Assembly (NCBI GenBank): GCA_022453515.1
Contig: JAJNNY010000001.1
Location: 1,302,001-1,366,000 of the forward strand
Length of the DNA stretch: 64,000 nt
Source: Astrocystis sublimbata
Lineage: Eukaryota; Ascomycota; Sordariomycetes; Xylariales; Xylariaceae
Direction of reading: 5' to 3'
In this document: one piece after another, positions 52,011 to 63,219 of the stretch
Layout of the letters: every line of letters begins with the position of its first letter
Position numbering within the stretch: the first letter of the stretch is position 1
The notes under the pieces: model-generated
What the model saw: only the letters and a program-made list of their open reading frames with translations
Databases searched by the model: none
Told to the model about the DNA's origin: nothing
Program-made: the position numbers and the translations under genes

Positions 52011-53112
52011 TACCACCCCTGCCCAATTCAACGTTGTAGAATCTATCTTGGAGATTACCTAAACCTACGGATTCAACGTTGCTATATGCAAGGATATCAC
52101 AGAAAGGTCACTAACTCTATACATCAAAACAACAACTTAGATCTATAATAACCTAATTTCTGTTCGTCTCACCTTTACAAGGTTTACATTCAGATAGGAC
52201 ACAATTCATATCTGGCTAAGAATTGTTGAATCAATATCAAGCTGTTGCGTTGTTATTGCATGTTGAGCACTAGAGTTTGCATTGTCTTCACAGAGTTTCT
52301 TCACAGTATCACTACAGTAGACCCGTGAGTTCAGGCTAGGGTATATGAAAAAGCCATTCGAATTTCGGCATATAACGTTTCTCTATTGGATACACAAGAA
52401 TGAACCACCACGTTGCAAAAGCAGTCCATTCCGATTATGTCGTTTTCTTCTTCACCATACAGCTCGACTCAATCCATCTTGTCCCGACCGTGCCAATGCG
52501 CCTCTCATTTTTCCGAATTGACACTGCGCCATCCAGTCACATGTGTTGTTCTTGCCGAACCTGCGACATAAAGTATGGTTTCTGCAAATAGTCAAGACGC
52601 CCCAAACTGATAGAAACAGGAGAGAGTAACGAAAAAGGTATCAAATGTGTCAATATAACTGATTAATGGCTCCAAACTCCTCTCGAGCCCCCGATCTTGC
52701 GATAGCTAAGCAGATCATTTGCAATATCCACCCCGACTAGTACAGAATCGTCGCTAGCCTTGTCGACCCACGTTACCGACGAAGGAGGAGCAGAGACCGC
52801 CAAGCATTATGTCTCTTCTCTCGACAACAGCCATGCACGAGAAACGACCCGTAAGACCCCAAAAGCGCAAGGTGAACACGAGTGAGTCGACTGTGATACG
52901 ATGATCTGGTTCCCGGGCAGACAGTGAAACGGGACCGCCGTCCCACAGTAACCGAGGTGAAGGTGAGGAGAGAAAAGCTTTTAGGGGGTCATGTCTCTGT
53001 GTCTGTAAGACGCGTGACAAGCGACGATAATATGGCGAAATGCCATATGTGAGACCAATCCAGCCAACAAACGCCGCATTATGCTTTAGGAGATTTATTT
53101 TAGGGAAGACTT
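52011..53112. other. Convergent intergenic region (MFS and Som1-like genes)
   Basis: 1.1 kb without a supported gene; it should hold both 3' ends. Confidence 0.55.
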
Positions 53113-55710
53113 TTACTCAGCCCCAATTTCTCCTGGGGGTTGCTCCATGAAGCTTGCGGGATTGAAGTCGAATCCGCTACCGTCATTATCACCATCGTGG
53201 AGGAATGAGTCAAAATCGAAATCAGGCAGGACATCGCCTGACGACATATCGTTGAACTCTGGAATATTCTGGAACTGTTTATGGTTAGTTGAGGAGATCT
53301 CGTAATTGAACGCCTGACCTACCATTGCGCCGTTGTTGCCGTTCATGTCCCCGAAGTTCATCTGGTCAACCTGAGGAGCAGGCACAGGTGCAGGAGCAGC
53401 CTGTGGTGCGGATGCAGCAGGAGGAATAGCTCCGGCGTTCTGGCCTGTCTTAAAATTGCCCGGATTGCTGGGCGTAATAGGAGTGGCCGGTGTTGGAGGC
53501 TCCGCGTCTTGGTTCGGCTCAGCAGCTGGAGTAGTACCGGCGGCTGGCGGCTTGTTTTTCTGTGCCGCGGCCTGGGTGACGAGTTGGTCAGTCAGCTTCC
53601 TCATGAGGTTCGTTTCTAGGATGCAAGTCTAATATACCTTAGTTTTAGCACCCTTTGTATCCTTCTTTTTCGGTGCTGCCTTCGTAGCCTGTTGTGGTGT
53701 CGGCGGAGCAGCCGCGGCTACTTGCGGCGATTGGGTACTTGTCCGAGCATTGCCATTAGCAGTGGGGGCTGGAGCTGAGGGTGGCGGCATCGCTCTCTGT
53801 GACGGTGTACCCTGAGGTCCCTGAGGTCCCTGAGGGCCCTGAGGCGCCATGCCATTTCCATTAGGACCCTGCCACTGTACTTGCTGAGGACCCCCTTGCT
53901 GTCGTGCCATCATCTGGGGGTTCATTTGTCCATTGAAGGCTGGATTAGGGTGTGAGCTGGGCGGACGCATGTTAGCCCCCATCTGGGCCGCCACCATGTT
54001 GCTGTCCATTCCACCCATCCCCTTGAAGAAGTTCTGCGGCATGTTGGGGTCCATGCCGTTGGGCATGAAATTCATCGCGTTGGGAGAGCCTCTCGATTGA
54101 GCTCCTTCCTGGAGGGGCGAAGGGATGCCGGCGGGGTTCATCTGGGGTGTTCCGCGCATCTTCTGCTCGTTCGGGTTAGGCGAGGCGCCGGGTCTCCCAC
54201 CTTGCGGCGGCGTATCTTGGAAGGGCTGTCCATTCGCGCCGGGAGGGCCGCCGGGACCTCCAGGCCCGTTAGGACCAGCGCCATCACGTGGAATGCCACC
54301 TATGCTGTCCTGCTCCTGCCGAGCCATCATTAGCCGCTTCTTGTTCTGCTGCTCGAGGAGCATCAACTGCATCTGGTAATCTTGGAGAGCGTGGTTGCTG
54401 CCGCTCCCTTGGACCGCGCCGCCGGGTCCCTGTCGTATACCGGCGCTATCGGGGTAAAATGCACTCATAGCGGCTGTGCCGTCAGGACCTTGTGCTATCA
54501 TAGGTGAGCCTTGACCTTGGGGACCACCCGGGTTGGGAACCTGTTTATTGGGCATTTGCTGACCATGGTGCTGCTGCAGATTCTGCGAGTATGCCTGTAT
54601 CGACTTGGCCTGTGTCTGCGAAGACCCTGCGGCGAAGTCTCGGAACTGCTGAGAGTTCAGATTAGCTGGGTCGATGCCGTTTGTAAGGAGCATATGCTGA
54701 ACCATGTCAACAACTTTGGTATCACCTACTTGCTGTCCCGGTAGCCCCTGCTGAGGTCGTTGCCCGTTCATCATGTTGGGATGCTGAGGGTTGAAGGGGC
54801 CCTGTCCTTCCAATCGAGGCCGTTTGCTAGGCGATGGGGCGTTCTCGGCAGCACCGGGCGAGGCCGGGCGAGGCTGGGAGCCATCCATGTTGGATCCATC
54901 GCGTTGCATCTGGTTCTGCTTCTGGAGCATCTGCATCTGGGGGCTGCGACACACGGCGACTGTCAGTGGCCAACACATGTCAAGGTCCGACGAGCGCGAT
55001 CAACCTACTTATTCTGGTTGTTGGCCATGGCTGCCCTCGCTAGCGTCGGGTGCTTTGGGTTCATCGGCATGCCGTTGGGCATGCGCTGCATCATTGTGTT
55101 ATACATATCCGGGCGCATCTGACGCATCATTTCTTGCTGCTGGTTTTGGCGTAGGCGGTTCTGGTGCTGCAAACAAGTTAGATACGAGGAGCGGTAAGAG
55201 TTAAACCGTCACACAAGTCTATGTGGTATTTACCTGGGTGTGGGCGACGTAGTTGTTCACGTTTGGGCTGACACCGCCCTTATTGCGCTGGGCTGATAAT
55301 ACGTCCCAAAATAGACAGAACCAATCATAGAGAAAACACCCCTCGGCGGATCCGTTGGGCACGTTCGGGGCCGGTAGATCGTGTGGGCGTTTAGAGTCTA
55401 CGTCGTCTTTGCTATCGGTGTCCATGGGGTCGTCGCCCACGCCGTTGCCGATAGGGTTGCCATTCTCATCGCGGCGAGGGCTCCTTTGTACGTTGAGGGC
55501 CTGGTCGCTGTTGAGCATCGCGCGCGCACAGTCGAACATGTTCTCCCGAAGGAAATAATCGTATATATATGTATTCAGGTTGGCACGATTGTTCTCAGGG
55601 CCGCGCTGGACCTGGTTGGCGGCCATAGGATTGTTACCCATCATAGCCATGGGTCCGCCGGGGACGGGCCCACCAGCCATTGGCATATTGCTCATATTCA
55701 CGTTATTCAT
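53113..55710 (-). CDS. SOM1: LisH-domain transcriptional regulator, Som1/Flo8-like
   Basis: Predicted nuclear co-regulator (about 783 residues) of the Som1/Flo8 group, which acts downstream of cAMP/PKA signalling in adhesion, morphogenesis and, in plant pathogens, infection development. Exons: 55710-55234, 55166-55009, 54943-53638, 53571-53323 and 53274-53113, with GTAAAT, GTAGGT, GTATAT and GTAGGT donors and phases 0, 2, 0, 0. After a Met/Gly/Pro-rich start, residues ~44-75 form the LisH motif (NLNTYIYDYFLRENMFDCAR), followed by an acidic stretch and GCFLYDWFCLFWDVLSAQRN. The large central region is Gln/Pro/Gly/Asn-rich and disordered, with a PSPSKRPRLEG patch (likely nuclear signal) and VDMVQHMLLTNGID. 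The C-terminus is acidic (PDFDFDSFLHDGD). The last intron is 48 nt and stop-free, so a form 16 residues longer is possible. Confidence 0.87.
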
Positions 55711-56591
55711 GATTCAGGGTCGACAGAATGAATCTGCCGGGATCCAAAAGGAATCAATCAAGGGGAGTGTGCCGGATCAGCGCTTTGGCATCCGGAGGGA
55801 TCCTCGATGGCCAGGCAAATGGGTAGGTATCAGGACCGCCGACAGGTTGTGGGGCGGCTCTCGACGTATACGCGACAGCGCGACGTGCGAGGTTGTCGGG
55901 ACCCTCTCGTCAGCAGAGCAAGCAAGCCCAGGCTGCGGTCAGGATCGTCGAGGAGATGGTGGTCCAGGATGCGTACCAGGTGAATTGGCAGCGCGTCAAC
56001 GGTCGCGTAACCCGATGATTCTCGGGATCAGTGCCTTATCGGAGCGTCGTGGAATGGCGGATGGGACGGGACTCCCCTTTGTGAATGGATGCAGAGGAAA
56101 GTGGCGATGACCAAGGGGCGGAGACGCAGAGAGACCAGATTCCTGTCATACAGTGGGTGAGAAACGTGATGATATAAGCGATATGAGAAATAGCAGAGGC
56201 GACGGGGGCTGTGGTTGCGATAGTATGGGCGGCAACGGCAGACAGGCAGAAAACAAGCAAAGTCCAGATATGCACATGCGACGAGAGGGAGATGAGAGAT
56301 GGAAGGGTGTGGTGATGGGTGATTGCAGGCTGTGGGTGTGTTGGCGTGGTGGTGTGGTAAGAGAAGGGGCGAGGGATTGATTTCGCAGCGGCGGCGAAGG
56401 TGAGGATGGCGAGGATGGCTGGCCAGGCAGGTAGGTCGGTAAGTAGGTGGATGATCTGGTCGAGATAGGACGGCCTCACCCAGACGGGTGGCCCGCTCTC
56501 AGTGGCTCGACCGACCAATCCACCAGTGCCGGGCCTACCGTGCGCCGCCCAGTGCGAGGGGTCGCTGCACTACGTACCTGGAGCTATCTAC

Positions 56592-56618
56592 GCGTTCAGT
56601 GCGTTCAGTGCGTTCAGT
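56592..56618. repeat. Three perfect copies of a 9-mer (GCGTTCAGT)
   Basis: Adjacent copies of GCGTTCAGT in the presumed promoter of the Som1-like gene. Confidence 0.9.
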
Positions 56619-56810
56619 GTGGTGTAGGTGCGCCCGGTGCAGCCCTGCAAACCAGCCAGCAATTAGGAACCTTAGGCAATACCTTCGCAAGCAAAGCGCA
56701 AAAGCAAGCAGGCAGGCTCGGCAGGTCCTGATTTCACGGTGCTAGCTAGCGTTAGCGTTACGTAGCTGGGTGCGGGCTCCGATCATGCTCTGGGCTGTCG
56801 GAGTGAGAAG

Positions 56811-56835
56811 ATGCGATGCGATGCGATGCGATGCG
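56811..56835. repeat. ATGCG pentanucleotide repeat (5 copies)
   Basis: Five perfect ATGCG units followed by a short CG run. In the presumed upstream region of the Som1-like gene, where length variation would be possible. Confidence 0.9.
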
Positions 56836-58383
56836 CGCGCGCTGACGATTGCGGATGGAGACGATGGGCGCGGGAGGGCCCTTATATGTGCTGCTAAGCT
56901 CGCTTGAGTACAGAGCAGATACGTCCAGGAGAGAGAGAGAGAGGCACGGCAGCCAGCTGGCGATTGTCAGCTGGTAGAGCCCCCACTCGCGTGGACGAAG
57001 CGACAAGCTGACTGCCCGTCACGGCTGGGCTCAGCTGATGAGCCAAGCCTGACGAACTGACGACTGAGGTGCTACCTGAGGGGGAGAGGGGTTTGGATGC
57101 TGCTACACAAGGCTGCCAGTGCCAACGTCCACGTCGGGTGACCACATGGCCATCCTCAGTCAGCCCGTTAGGCATATACCTAATAACCAACAACAGGAAC
57201 GACATGTACAAGTGTGTCTAGGCAGGGTCCAGTTGCGGACGAACAGAGGAACGGAATGCTAGCAACAGTCCACTTACCAGTCAGTGATCGGTTCTTGATT
57301 ATACTTAGGTATGTAAAACCCAACAGCGACGTGGAGCAGACACGACGAAAAAGCTGTCACGGAGAAGTCGCAGATATCTGATAGGAAAGGAAGACGGAGA
57401 GGAGAGAGGAAAGGTGGAATTTATTATATACTTAATTCTCATCCCGTCTGGGAGGGGGGGTAATCAGTCAGAAGGTAAGCTTTAAGGTTCATTGTGCGTT
57501 AGTTGCCCATCTTGAGGACAGCAGGTACCAAGATTCTCAGCTTTCTAGAAATGCCGTTCTGCGTAGGTAGGGTAGATATGTTTAACTACTTACCTGCGAA
57601 CCTTATCATTGGAAATGAGATGATTTCATTTCTCTATTATATCTTCTTTCTACGCCTAGGTACTCGCAGTCAAGTATACTACTGACCTACCTGGCGGGCC
57701 TGGCTTACCTGGTACGGTTGGGACCTGTGGCGCTGGCTTCCGGTTCTTGCTTCTACATGCCGACTCAGTAACTTTAATCCTTGACGCGTCATAGGCCGCG
57801 CACTTTACTGTGATCGAGGTCTTGAACACCTGTATAATAGACATTGTTTTTGCGTGTTCATGCTCCATGCTTGATCTGCCTCTGCTCTACATATATGAAT
57901 AAAGACTGAGTTTCTCCATATCTGAATTAAGGGTTGACGAAAGCCATGTTACTACCATATATCCTCATCAGATTATAGGTTGTCGTCGAAACCTCCCTAA
58001 TCTTGCGATACTCTCTTTAGGTCTTCTCAGGTCGGGTCAGTACCTACATCACTGTAGGTTCTTGAATTGAATAACCACGGCGGCACTTGAAAGTTAGCTA
58101 AGGCTACCCACGTAGTAGATACATGTAGGTTAGGTAAGATACTCCCAGTGGTCTGGGACGCAAGGGCGCATAAGGTGTGTCCAATGGAGCGTCGAGGCGC
58201 CACATAAAACATATGCGACGGTCTTGTATGCTTTCTAAGTCGGCATATAGTATAATAAATATTCCTTTACTCGTAGAATAACTATTATAGAATTAATAAA
58301 CTATCTTTAAAATAAATACCATATAACTAGGTAATAATAAAACAATGAACATTATGTATTACTTTCTGAGGGGGTATAAACTA

Positions 58384-58998
58384 TTAAGAACCTGGAAGTG
58401 TCTCATCTATTTTGTGTGGCACCTCGGAGTGTTCAACTGTGCTGGTACTGCCACAGTGCGGAACTTGTGGGCAGCACCTAGACGGGAGTGAGGTAAGCAG
58501 CAAGAGGACCTCGAGTTCCAGCTGTGCGAACATTTGAGCACAGGCGCTAGGTATCAGGAACGTATCTCTGCGCCCCATCTGGACCAGTCTGTGTGGAATC
58601 ACGCAATCTTCTCCAGCCATCAGCGCCCAAAGGCATTCAGCTACCTCCTGGGTATTTCTTGGACCGGACCCCACTTTGCTGCCTTGGCTTCGCTCACCCG
58701 TAAATCTATGAGGAACCGACAAATCTTCAAACCGTCTACCAGCTAAGCATCAATTCAGTCGTGTTATGTAGGTACGTTGGCCAATGATAGGATCCAGCCC
58801 AGCAAACATATTCAGTATCATAGTACGCAGTCGAGCTTCATATCGGGTCACAGGCTCATGCCGACTCTCTCTTGACGGGAGAGGGTGCATTTCTCTATAT
58901 ATCTCAAACAATCCAGAAGTATCACGCAAATCAAACATTGACCTTGCCAGCAGCGTAAGGCGGATGCAGGGGCAGAACAACCAGCACAACGAACCCAT
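58384..58998 (-). pseudogene. Interrupted coding fragment, family unknown
   Basis: One minus-strand frame from an ATG at 58998 to a stop at 58384 looks protein-coding over about 205 codons but has a single in-frame TGA at 58752-58750. Before it: IRLTLLARSMFDLRDTSGLF and TRYEARLRTMILNMFAGLDP. After it: GRRFEDLSVPHRFTGERSQG, EVAECLWALMAGEDCVIPHR, DTFLIPSACAQMFAQLELEV and LLLLTSLPSR. A GT...AG pair (GTACCT to TTAG, 33 nt) would remove the stop in frame but is shorter than any other intron here. The fragment abuts an AT-rich patch, suggesting decayed DNA. A TGA stands directly before the first ATG, so any further N-terminus would need an upstream exon. I do not recognise the family. Confidence 0.35.
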
Positions 58999-60037
58999 TC
59001 AGGTCCTGACCTAATGTTGTTGTAGTGTACGAGTTTTGCCTTGTCTCAGATCCGCGGTTACTATGCTGAAAGAATTGATTTAGATAGGAGGAAAAGCTAA
59101 TGTTGAACAATTATTTTAACTAATACAAAAAGAAGTTTTTTAGTCGCATCTAGCAGTCTGGTGTCAGCTCAGGCACGCTCGGGGTAGCGAAATTCAAGTT
59201 TATTAGTGCTCTCCGTAAGCGTAGATGCATCGCATCACCGCCGCATACCATCCACACCCGCCTCGGCTGCTTTGCATATCTATGATAGGTTGGTGTCACA
59301 TATTAGCAGGGAACGCTAAAGATGGTGGCAGAACACCAACGCAGGAACATTTTGCATGGATCGACTCGCAAGCAATACTACCCTCGCTATCTAATTCCCC
59401 CATCGTGGCAAGGTGGTATCACGTACTGTAATCTGATCACCTTGGCGGCAGTCCATCTCAAACTCGTAGATTTGTTCGATCCGTTGGGTTGATTCAATGA
59501 ATGCTCAGCTCACGCTCTTAGTCTAGCAACCAACACATGGCCTGTGTGAAGCCGCCCGGTTCTGTCCGGCTCGGCTGAGGGCGGGGCGTAACCGTAAAGA
59601 CGGCGCGTTCCATGCGAGGTAAATTGAGATCTAGCGAAGGGTTCGTCACTAGGGGATCTCGCTCGCTGCCTTTATGCTGACTCCACAGCCGACATACAGT
59701 ACAGCATCAGTTATCAAGAAAGATTAACTCACCGGAGTCCCTCTTCTCAAAAACATAGGCGGGGTTTGAATTCCTATAAAAAAGGATTGCATCAAGGGAA
59801 GGTAGAGATCTCCAACACACTAAGTCAGACCAAGTGCCGTGCGTCCATGTGATTGTGATCATGTTCGTCTGGCTGGTCAGCAACCACCTTGTCGAGATAC
59901 GGCGGCCTGCCTGCCCAGAAAACGTCCAAAGCCTCATTAAGCTGGCACAATGAAGGTCATTCTATCAGTGCCTATCGCAAGCGACAATGCGTCTCGATTA
60001 TTATTATTTCTCAATTTGTAACTCTAACACCTCAAGT

Positions 60038-60823
60038 CTAATCATCCTCTGGAGGCAATTCGTCGTCAATGTATCGAATTAGCGTGACCCGCATCTCCGT
60101 TGTGTCGTTACCCCTTAACACGTCACTGATGAAGTGCGCCTCGACTTGCATTTGCACCATCTCCAGTGCTCCTCGCAGCACGCCACAGAATATGTTGGAG
60201 TACCATAACTCGTCCTGTGCCCGGCCATCGTCGGGCAATTCGACGAAATCTGCCAAAGGGTTCTCCTCGAAGACGAGTGAGAACTGCTTATTGTCACTCG
60301 TCCAATTGGTGACTGTCGGCGTGATATTGAGGAAGATCTTGAAGCCGACCTGCAAGCGTATGGTTAGTTCTGAGTGATTACAGGTCACGGCTGCGAGACG
60401 GTGTGTGTCTTTGTACCTTGGCCAGCATATCAGCCGTCTCGCGAAAGTTGCTGCATCGGCGCATGGTGTTGGATTTGGCCAGGTAGTCTTCTATGAGTCG
60501 CAGGCCGATGTTGTATCCCATCTTGTCCAACTGCTTGTTGACCTCGACGTAGTCGCCATCAAAGTCCTTACATAGCTGGGCAACTATGGTGCCGTAGGTC
60601 AAGACGACAAGTTCGGCATTCACTTTGTCGACACGGCCCCTTTGCAGATTGTGTGTGTGAGAACCGCACCCCTAAGAGCCAGTGGTCGGAAGATCCAATG
60701 TACACAAACTTACTTCCATATTCTGTTATTGTTTAGCGGGTGGGTATCCCATCACTCATCGAAACATAACGGGATCTGGTGGACATACTCTTCGCCCAAG
60801 CGGGCGGCTTTGGTGGCTGACAT
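60038..60823 (-). CDS. BET3: TRAPP complex subunit Bet3 (TRAPPC3 homologue)
   Basis: Core subunit of the TRAPP tethering/GEF complexes that act on Ypt1/Rab1 in ER-Golgi traffic; about 192 residues, normal for the family. Exons: 60823-60789, a 9-nt microexon 60722-60714, 60639-60417 and 60349-60038, with GTATGT, GTAAGT and GTACAA donors. The microexon (AATATGGAA) restores GEEIWKGRVDKVNAELV, which cannot be read without it. Hallmarks: NAELVVLTYGTIVAQLCKDF, NKQLDKMGYNIGLRLIEDYL, the conserved Cys in RRCSNFRETAD equivalent to the acylated Cys of mammalian Bet3, ITPTVTNWTSDNKQFSLVFE, NPLADFVELPDD and CGVLRGALEMVQMQVEA. The loop after VELPDD is slightly longer than in animals. The start ATG gives MSATKAARLG. 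It is divergent from the Cwf17 gene across 1.15 kb. Confidence 0.95.
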
Positions 60824-61977
60824 GCCCGGCTGTCGAGCTGTACGCTGCACCTGGTCAAATCATGAACAATGTCTCCCGAGCAGAGCATCTATTCCGGCAC
60901 GATGCTAGCTGCAAGCGCAATAGTTACCATGTGACGTACCTTATTGAGAAGGATATCAAAGTCGAGGCCGTTGGGGATAGGAGCGCACGCGAGCGCTTGG
61001 CAGTATTTGGGCGGTAAGAGGGGATGTGTTATGGCATACCTGTGCCCCTCGAGCCTCAGTTACGGGTGCGTCATTAGTGGTGCGACTCAGTGACGAGACC
61101 TACGGATGGATGCCTTCGGCGCATATCAATGAGAGAGTCTCGGCTAGGTAGAGGGGCATATGTAGGTACGCTGCTGCTGGGTATCGTCGTAAGACGTATT
61201 GATCAATTGCGCCTGCCCGGATCCATCCCTTGTGAGTTTTAAGCATGCTTTGTTGGAAAGGTCACTTTACCTCACATCTGTACCTAGTATGTTCTTCTGA
61301 AAAACGTTCGACTTGACTGAGGACAGGCAGAAGAAGTTAAACCTAACCTAGCCAGCCCATGAACATGAAAGTCGATGTGAGAATTTGACACTTTTTTAAC
61401 AACATCACTAATAAAACATGGTGATCACTGCATGCAGGTCAAAGGCATAGGTATATTCAAAACTATTATAGGTAGCAAAACACATACATTTTGTTTATGT
61501 TTTGGTTTCTGTAGATGAGTCTTTATGTTATGGAAGTTGTATCATTTACAGCAAGTTAGAGAAGCCTACTCGTACATACGATTCCAAACTCTGGGCGATG
61601 CGGCGACTTGCGCTAAGCCTCATATGGATATAGTACGAAAAGTGGTGTATGTAGGTACTTGAGTACTTGGCCCAGCTAAAGCTCGATGAGCTGCAGGCGC
61701 AAAAGTGTAGATTGCGCCAGCCGAAGCGCGACGTAAAGCTCCCGATTTCCACCACAATACATCCCAAGGTTGTTATTGCCCGTTCACCTCCGCCGAAGCT
61801 GAGAAGAAAACCACAATCCCCGTCCACCTCCGCCCTAGCTCTATATTCCGACAATCCTCGACTCAATTCCACGTGGGACGAACTGAATACATTGCCCTCC
61901 GAGGCCTCGCTGCAGACGTGCGGACGAAGCGTCTCATTCGACCAACAATCCTTCCCGAACGCAGAGCAGTGCCGATT
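60824..61977. other. Divergent promoter region between BET3 and cwf17
   Basis: 1.15 kb between two divergent housekeeping genes, without a supported gene. An open frame overlaps the start of cwf17 from 61667, but it opens at TTG and is probably a shadow. Confidence 0.55.
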
Positions 61978-63219
61978 ATGTCCGCCGAAAAACGCCCTGC
62001 CGGCGATGATGCCGGCGCTGGACAGCTTGTTGTGAAAAGACAGAAGCCGGGAACCAGCACCGCGCTGTCGAGACGTGATGACGCCTCTGGTGGTGCCCTC
62101 GTTCAGTCCGTATGTTCCCCACGCTTGCTATTTCCTTTTCCCAGCTACGTTCCGGTGCTGATGACTTCTGGGTGCAGACAATTAGAACGAGCAATCTTGA
62201 AGCTCCTCTTATGGAGCTCGGTGGCCATTCAGGCGAGATCTTTTCAGCCAAGTTCGATCCCACCGGCAACCTGATTGCGTCTGGATCCATGGACAGGAGC
62301 ATATGTAAGCAATGATCACACCCGTACCAAATCCTTTCTAACAGCAACTGCAGTGCTATGGAACTCATCCGGCGCCTGCGAAAACTATGGTGTCCTGAAT
62401 GGCCACAAGGGCGCTGTCCTCGATCTGCAGTGGTCGCGAGACTCCGAAATTCTTTACTCAGCCTCCGCCGACATGCATCTTGCTAGTTGGGATTTGACAT
62501 CGGGCGCTAGAATACGGCGGTATGTGGGCCATGAAGAGATTATCAATGCTATGGATATCAGCAAGCGAGGCGAAGAGCTATTGATCAGCGCGAGCGATGA
62601 TGGCACAATCGGCATCTGGGACCCTCGTACGAAAAATGCTGCGGACCACATCGAGACTGATTTCCCCGTCACTGCCGTCGCCGTATCCGAAGCAGGCAAC
62701 GAGCTATACTCCGGCGGCATCGACAACGATATCAAGGTCTGGGATTTGCGGAAGAAGGCCGTTGTGTACTCGATGTTGGGCCATAACGACACCATCACGA
62801 GCTTACGCGTTTCTCCTGATTCTCAGTCGCTCTTGTCCTACTCTCACGACTCAACAGCCAAGACGTGGGATATCCGACCGTTTGCCCCTACCGAACGGCA
62901 TATTCGAACCTTCGACGGCGCTCAAATGGGCATTGAGAAGAATCTAGTCCGAGCGAGTTGGGACAAAACGGGGAAGAAGATTGCAGCTGGAGCTGGTGAT
63001 GGGACAGTGGTCATATGGTCCAGTGATAATGGGAAGCTTCTATACAAGCTCCCCGGTCACAAGGGTACAGTGAACTGCGCCGAGTTCACGCCAAATGACG
63101 AACCAATCAGTAAGTTTGATGAGCGTTAAACTACATGCTAGACATCGTTTGGGGCTAATGTCTGCTTAGTTCTATCCGCATCTTCGGATCGCCGTATGCT
63201 TCTCGGAGAGCTTCGGTGA
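61978..63219 (+). CDS. cwf17: U5 snRNP WD40 protein (Cwf17/SNRNP40)
   Basis: Splicing factor of the U5 snRNP/activated spliceosome, about 354 residues, a seven-bladed WD40 propeller. Exons: 61978-62109, 62178-62304, 62354-63109 and 63170-63219, donors GTATGT, GTAAGC and GTAAGT, phases 0, 1, 1. The N-terminal ~45 residues are charged and disordered (MSAEKRPAGDDAGAG). Blades follow: GGHSGEIFSAKFDPTGNLIA to LLWNSSG; LNGHKGAVLDLQWSRDSEIL to SWDLTSG; YVGHEEIINAMDISKRGEEL to IWDPRTK; TDFPVTAVAVSEAGNELYSG to VWDLRKK; LGHNDTITSLRVSPDSQSLL to TWDIRPF; NLVRASWDKTGKKIAAGAGD to IWSSDNG; LPGHKGTVNCAEFTPNDEPI to LSASSDRRMLLGELR. The very short last exon closes the propeller. Confidence 0.95.

Larger units (their letters stand above)
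55711..60037. other. 4.3 kb region upstream of Som1-like gene; mostly non-coding
   Basis: The first ~1.5 kb is probably the long leader and promoter of the Som1-like gene. It contains a 9-mer triplicate (56592-56618) and an ATGCG run (56811-56835). A very AT-rich patch spans about 58240-58345. A disrupted minus-strand coding fragment at 58.38-59.0 kb is entered separately. The DNA from 59.0 to 60.0 kb has nothing I can support. Confidence 0.5.

Noticed and set aside
53322..53334. Reading the Som1-like C-terminus as one uninterrupted exon
   Set aside because: Open frame permits it, but GTAGGT, CTAAC branch and CAG acceptor make an intron more likely; kept as an alternative form in the findings.
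61667..62035. 122-residue frame across the cwf17 start
   Set aside because: Opens with TTG, overlaps the confirmed WD40 gene in another frame and has no family similarity.
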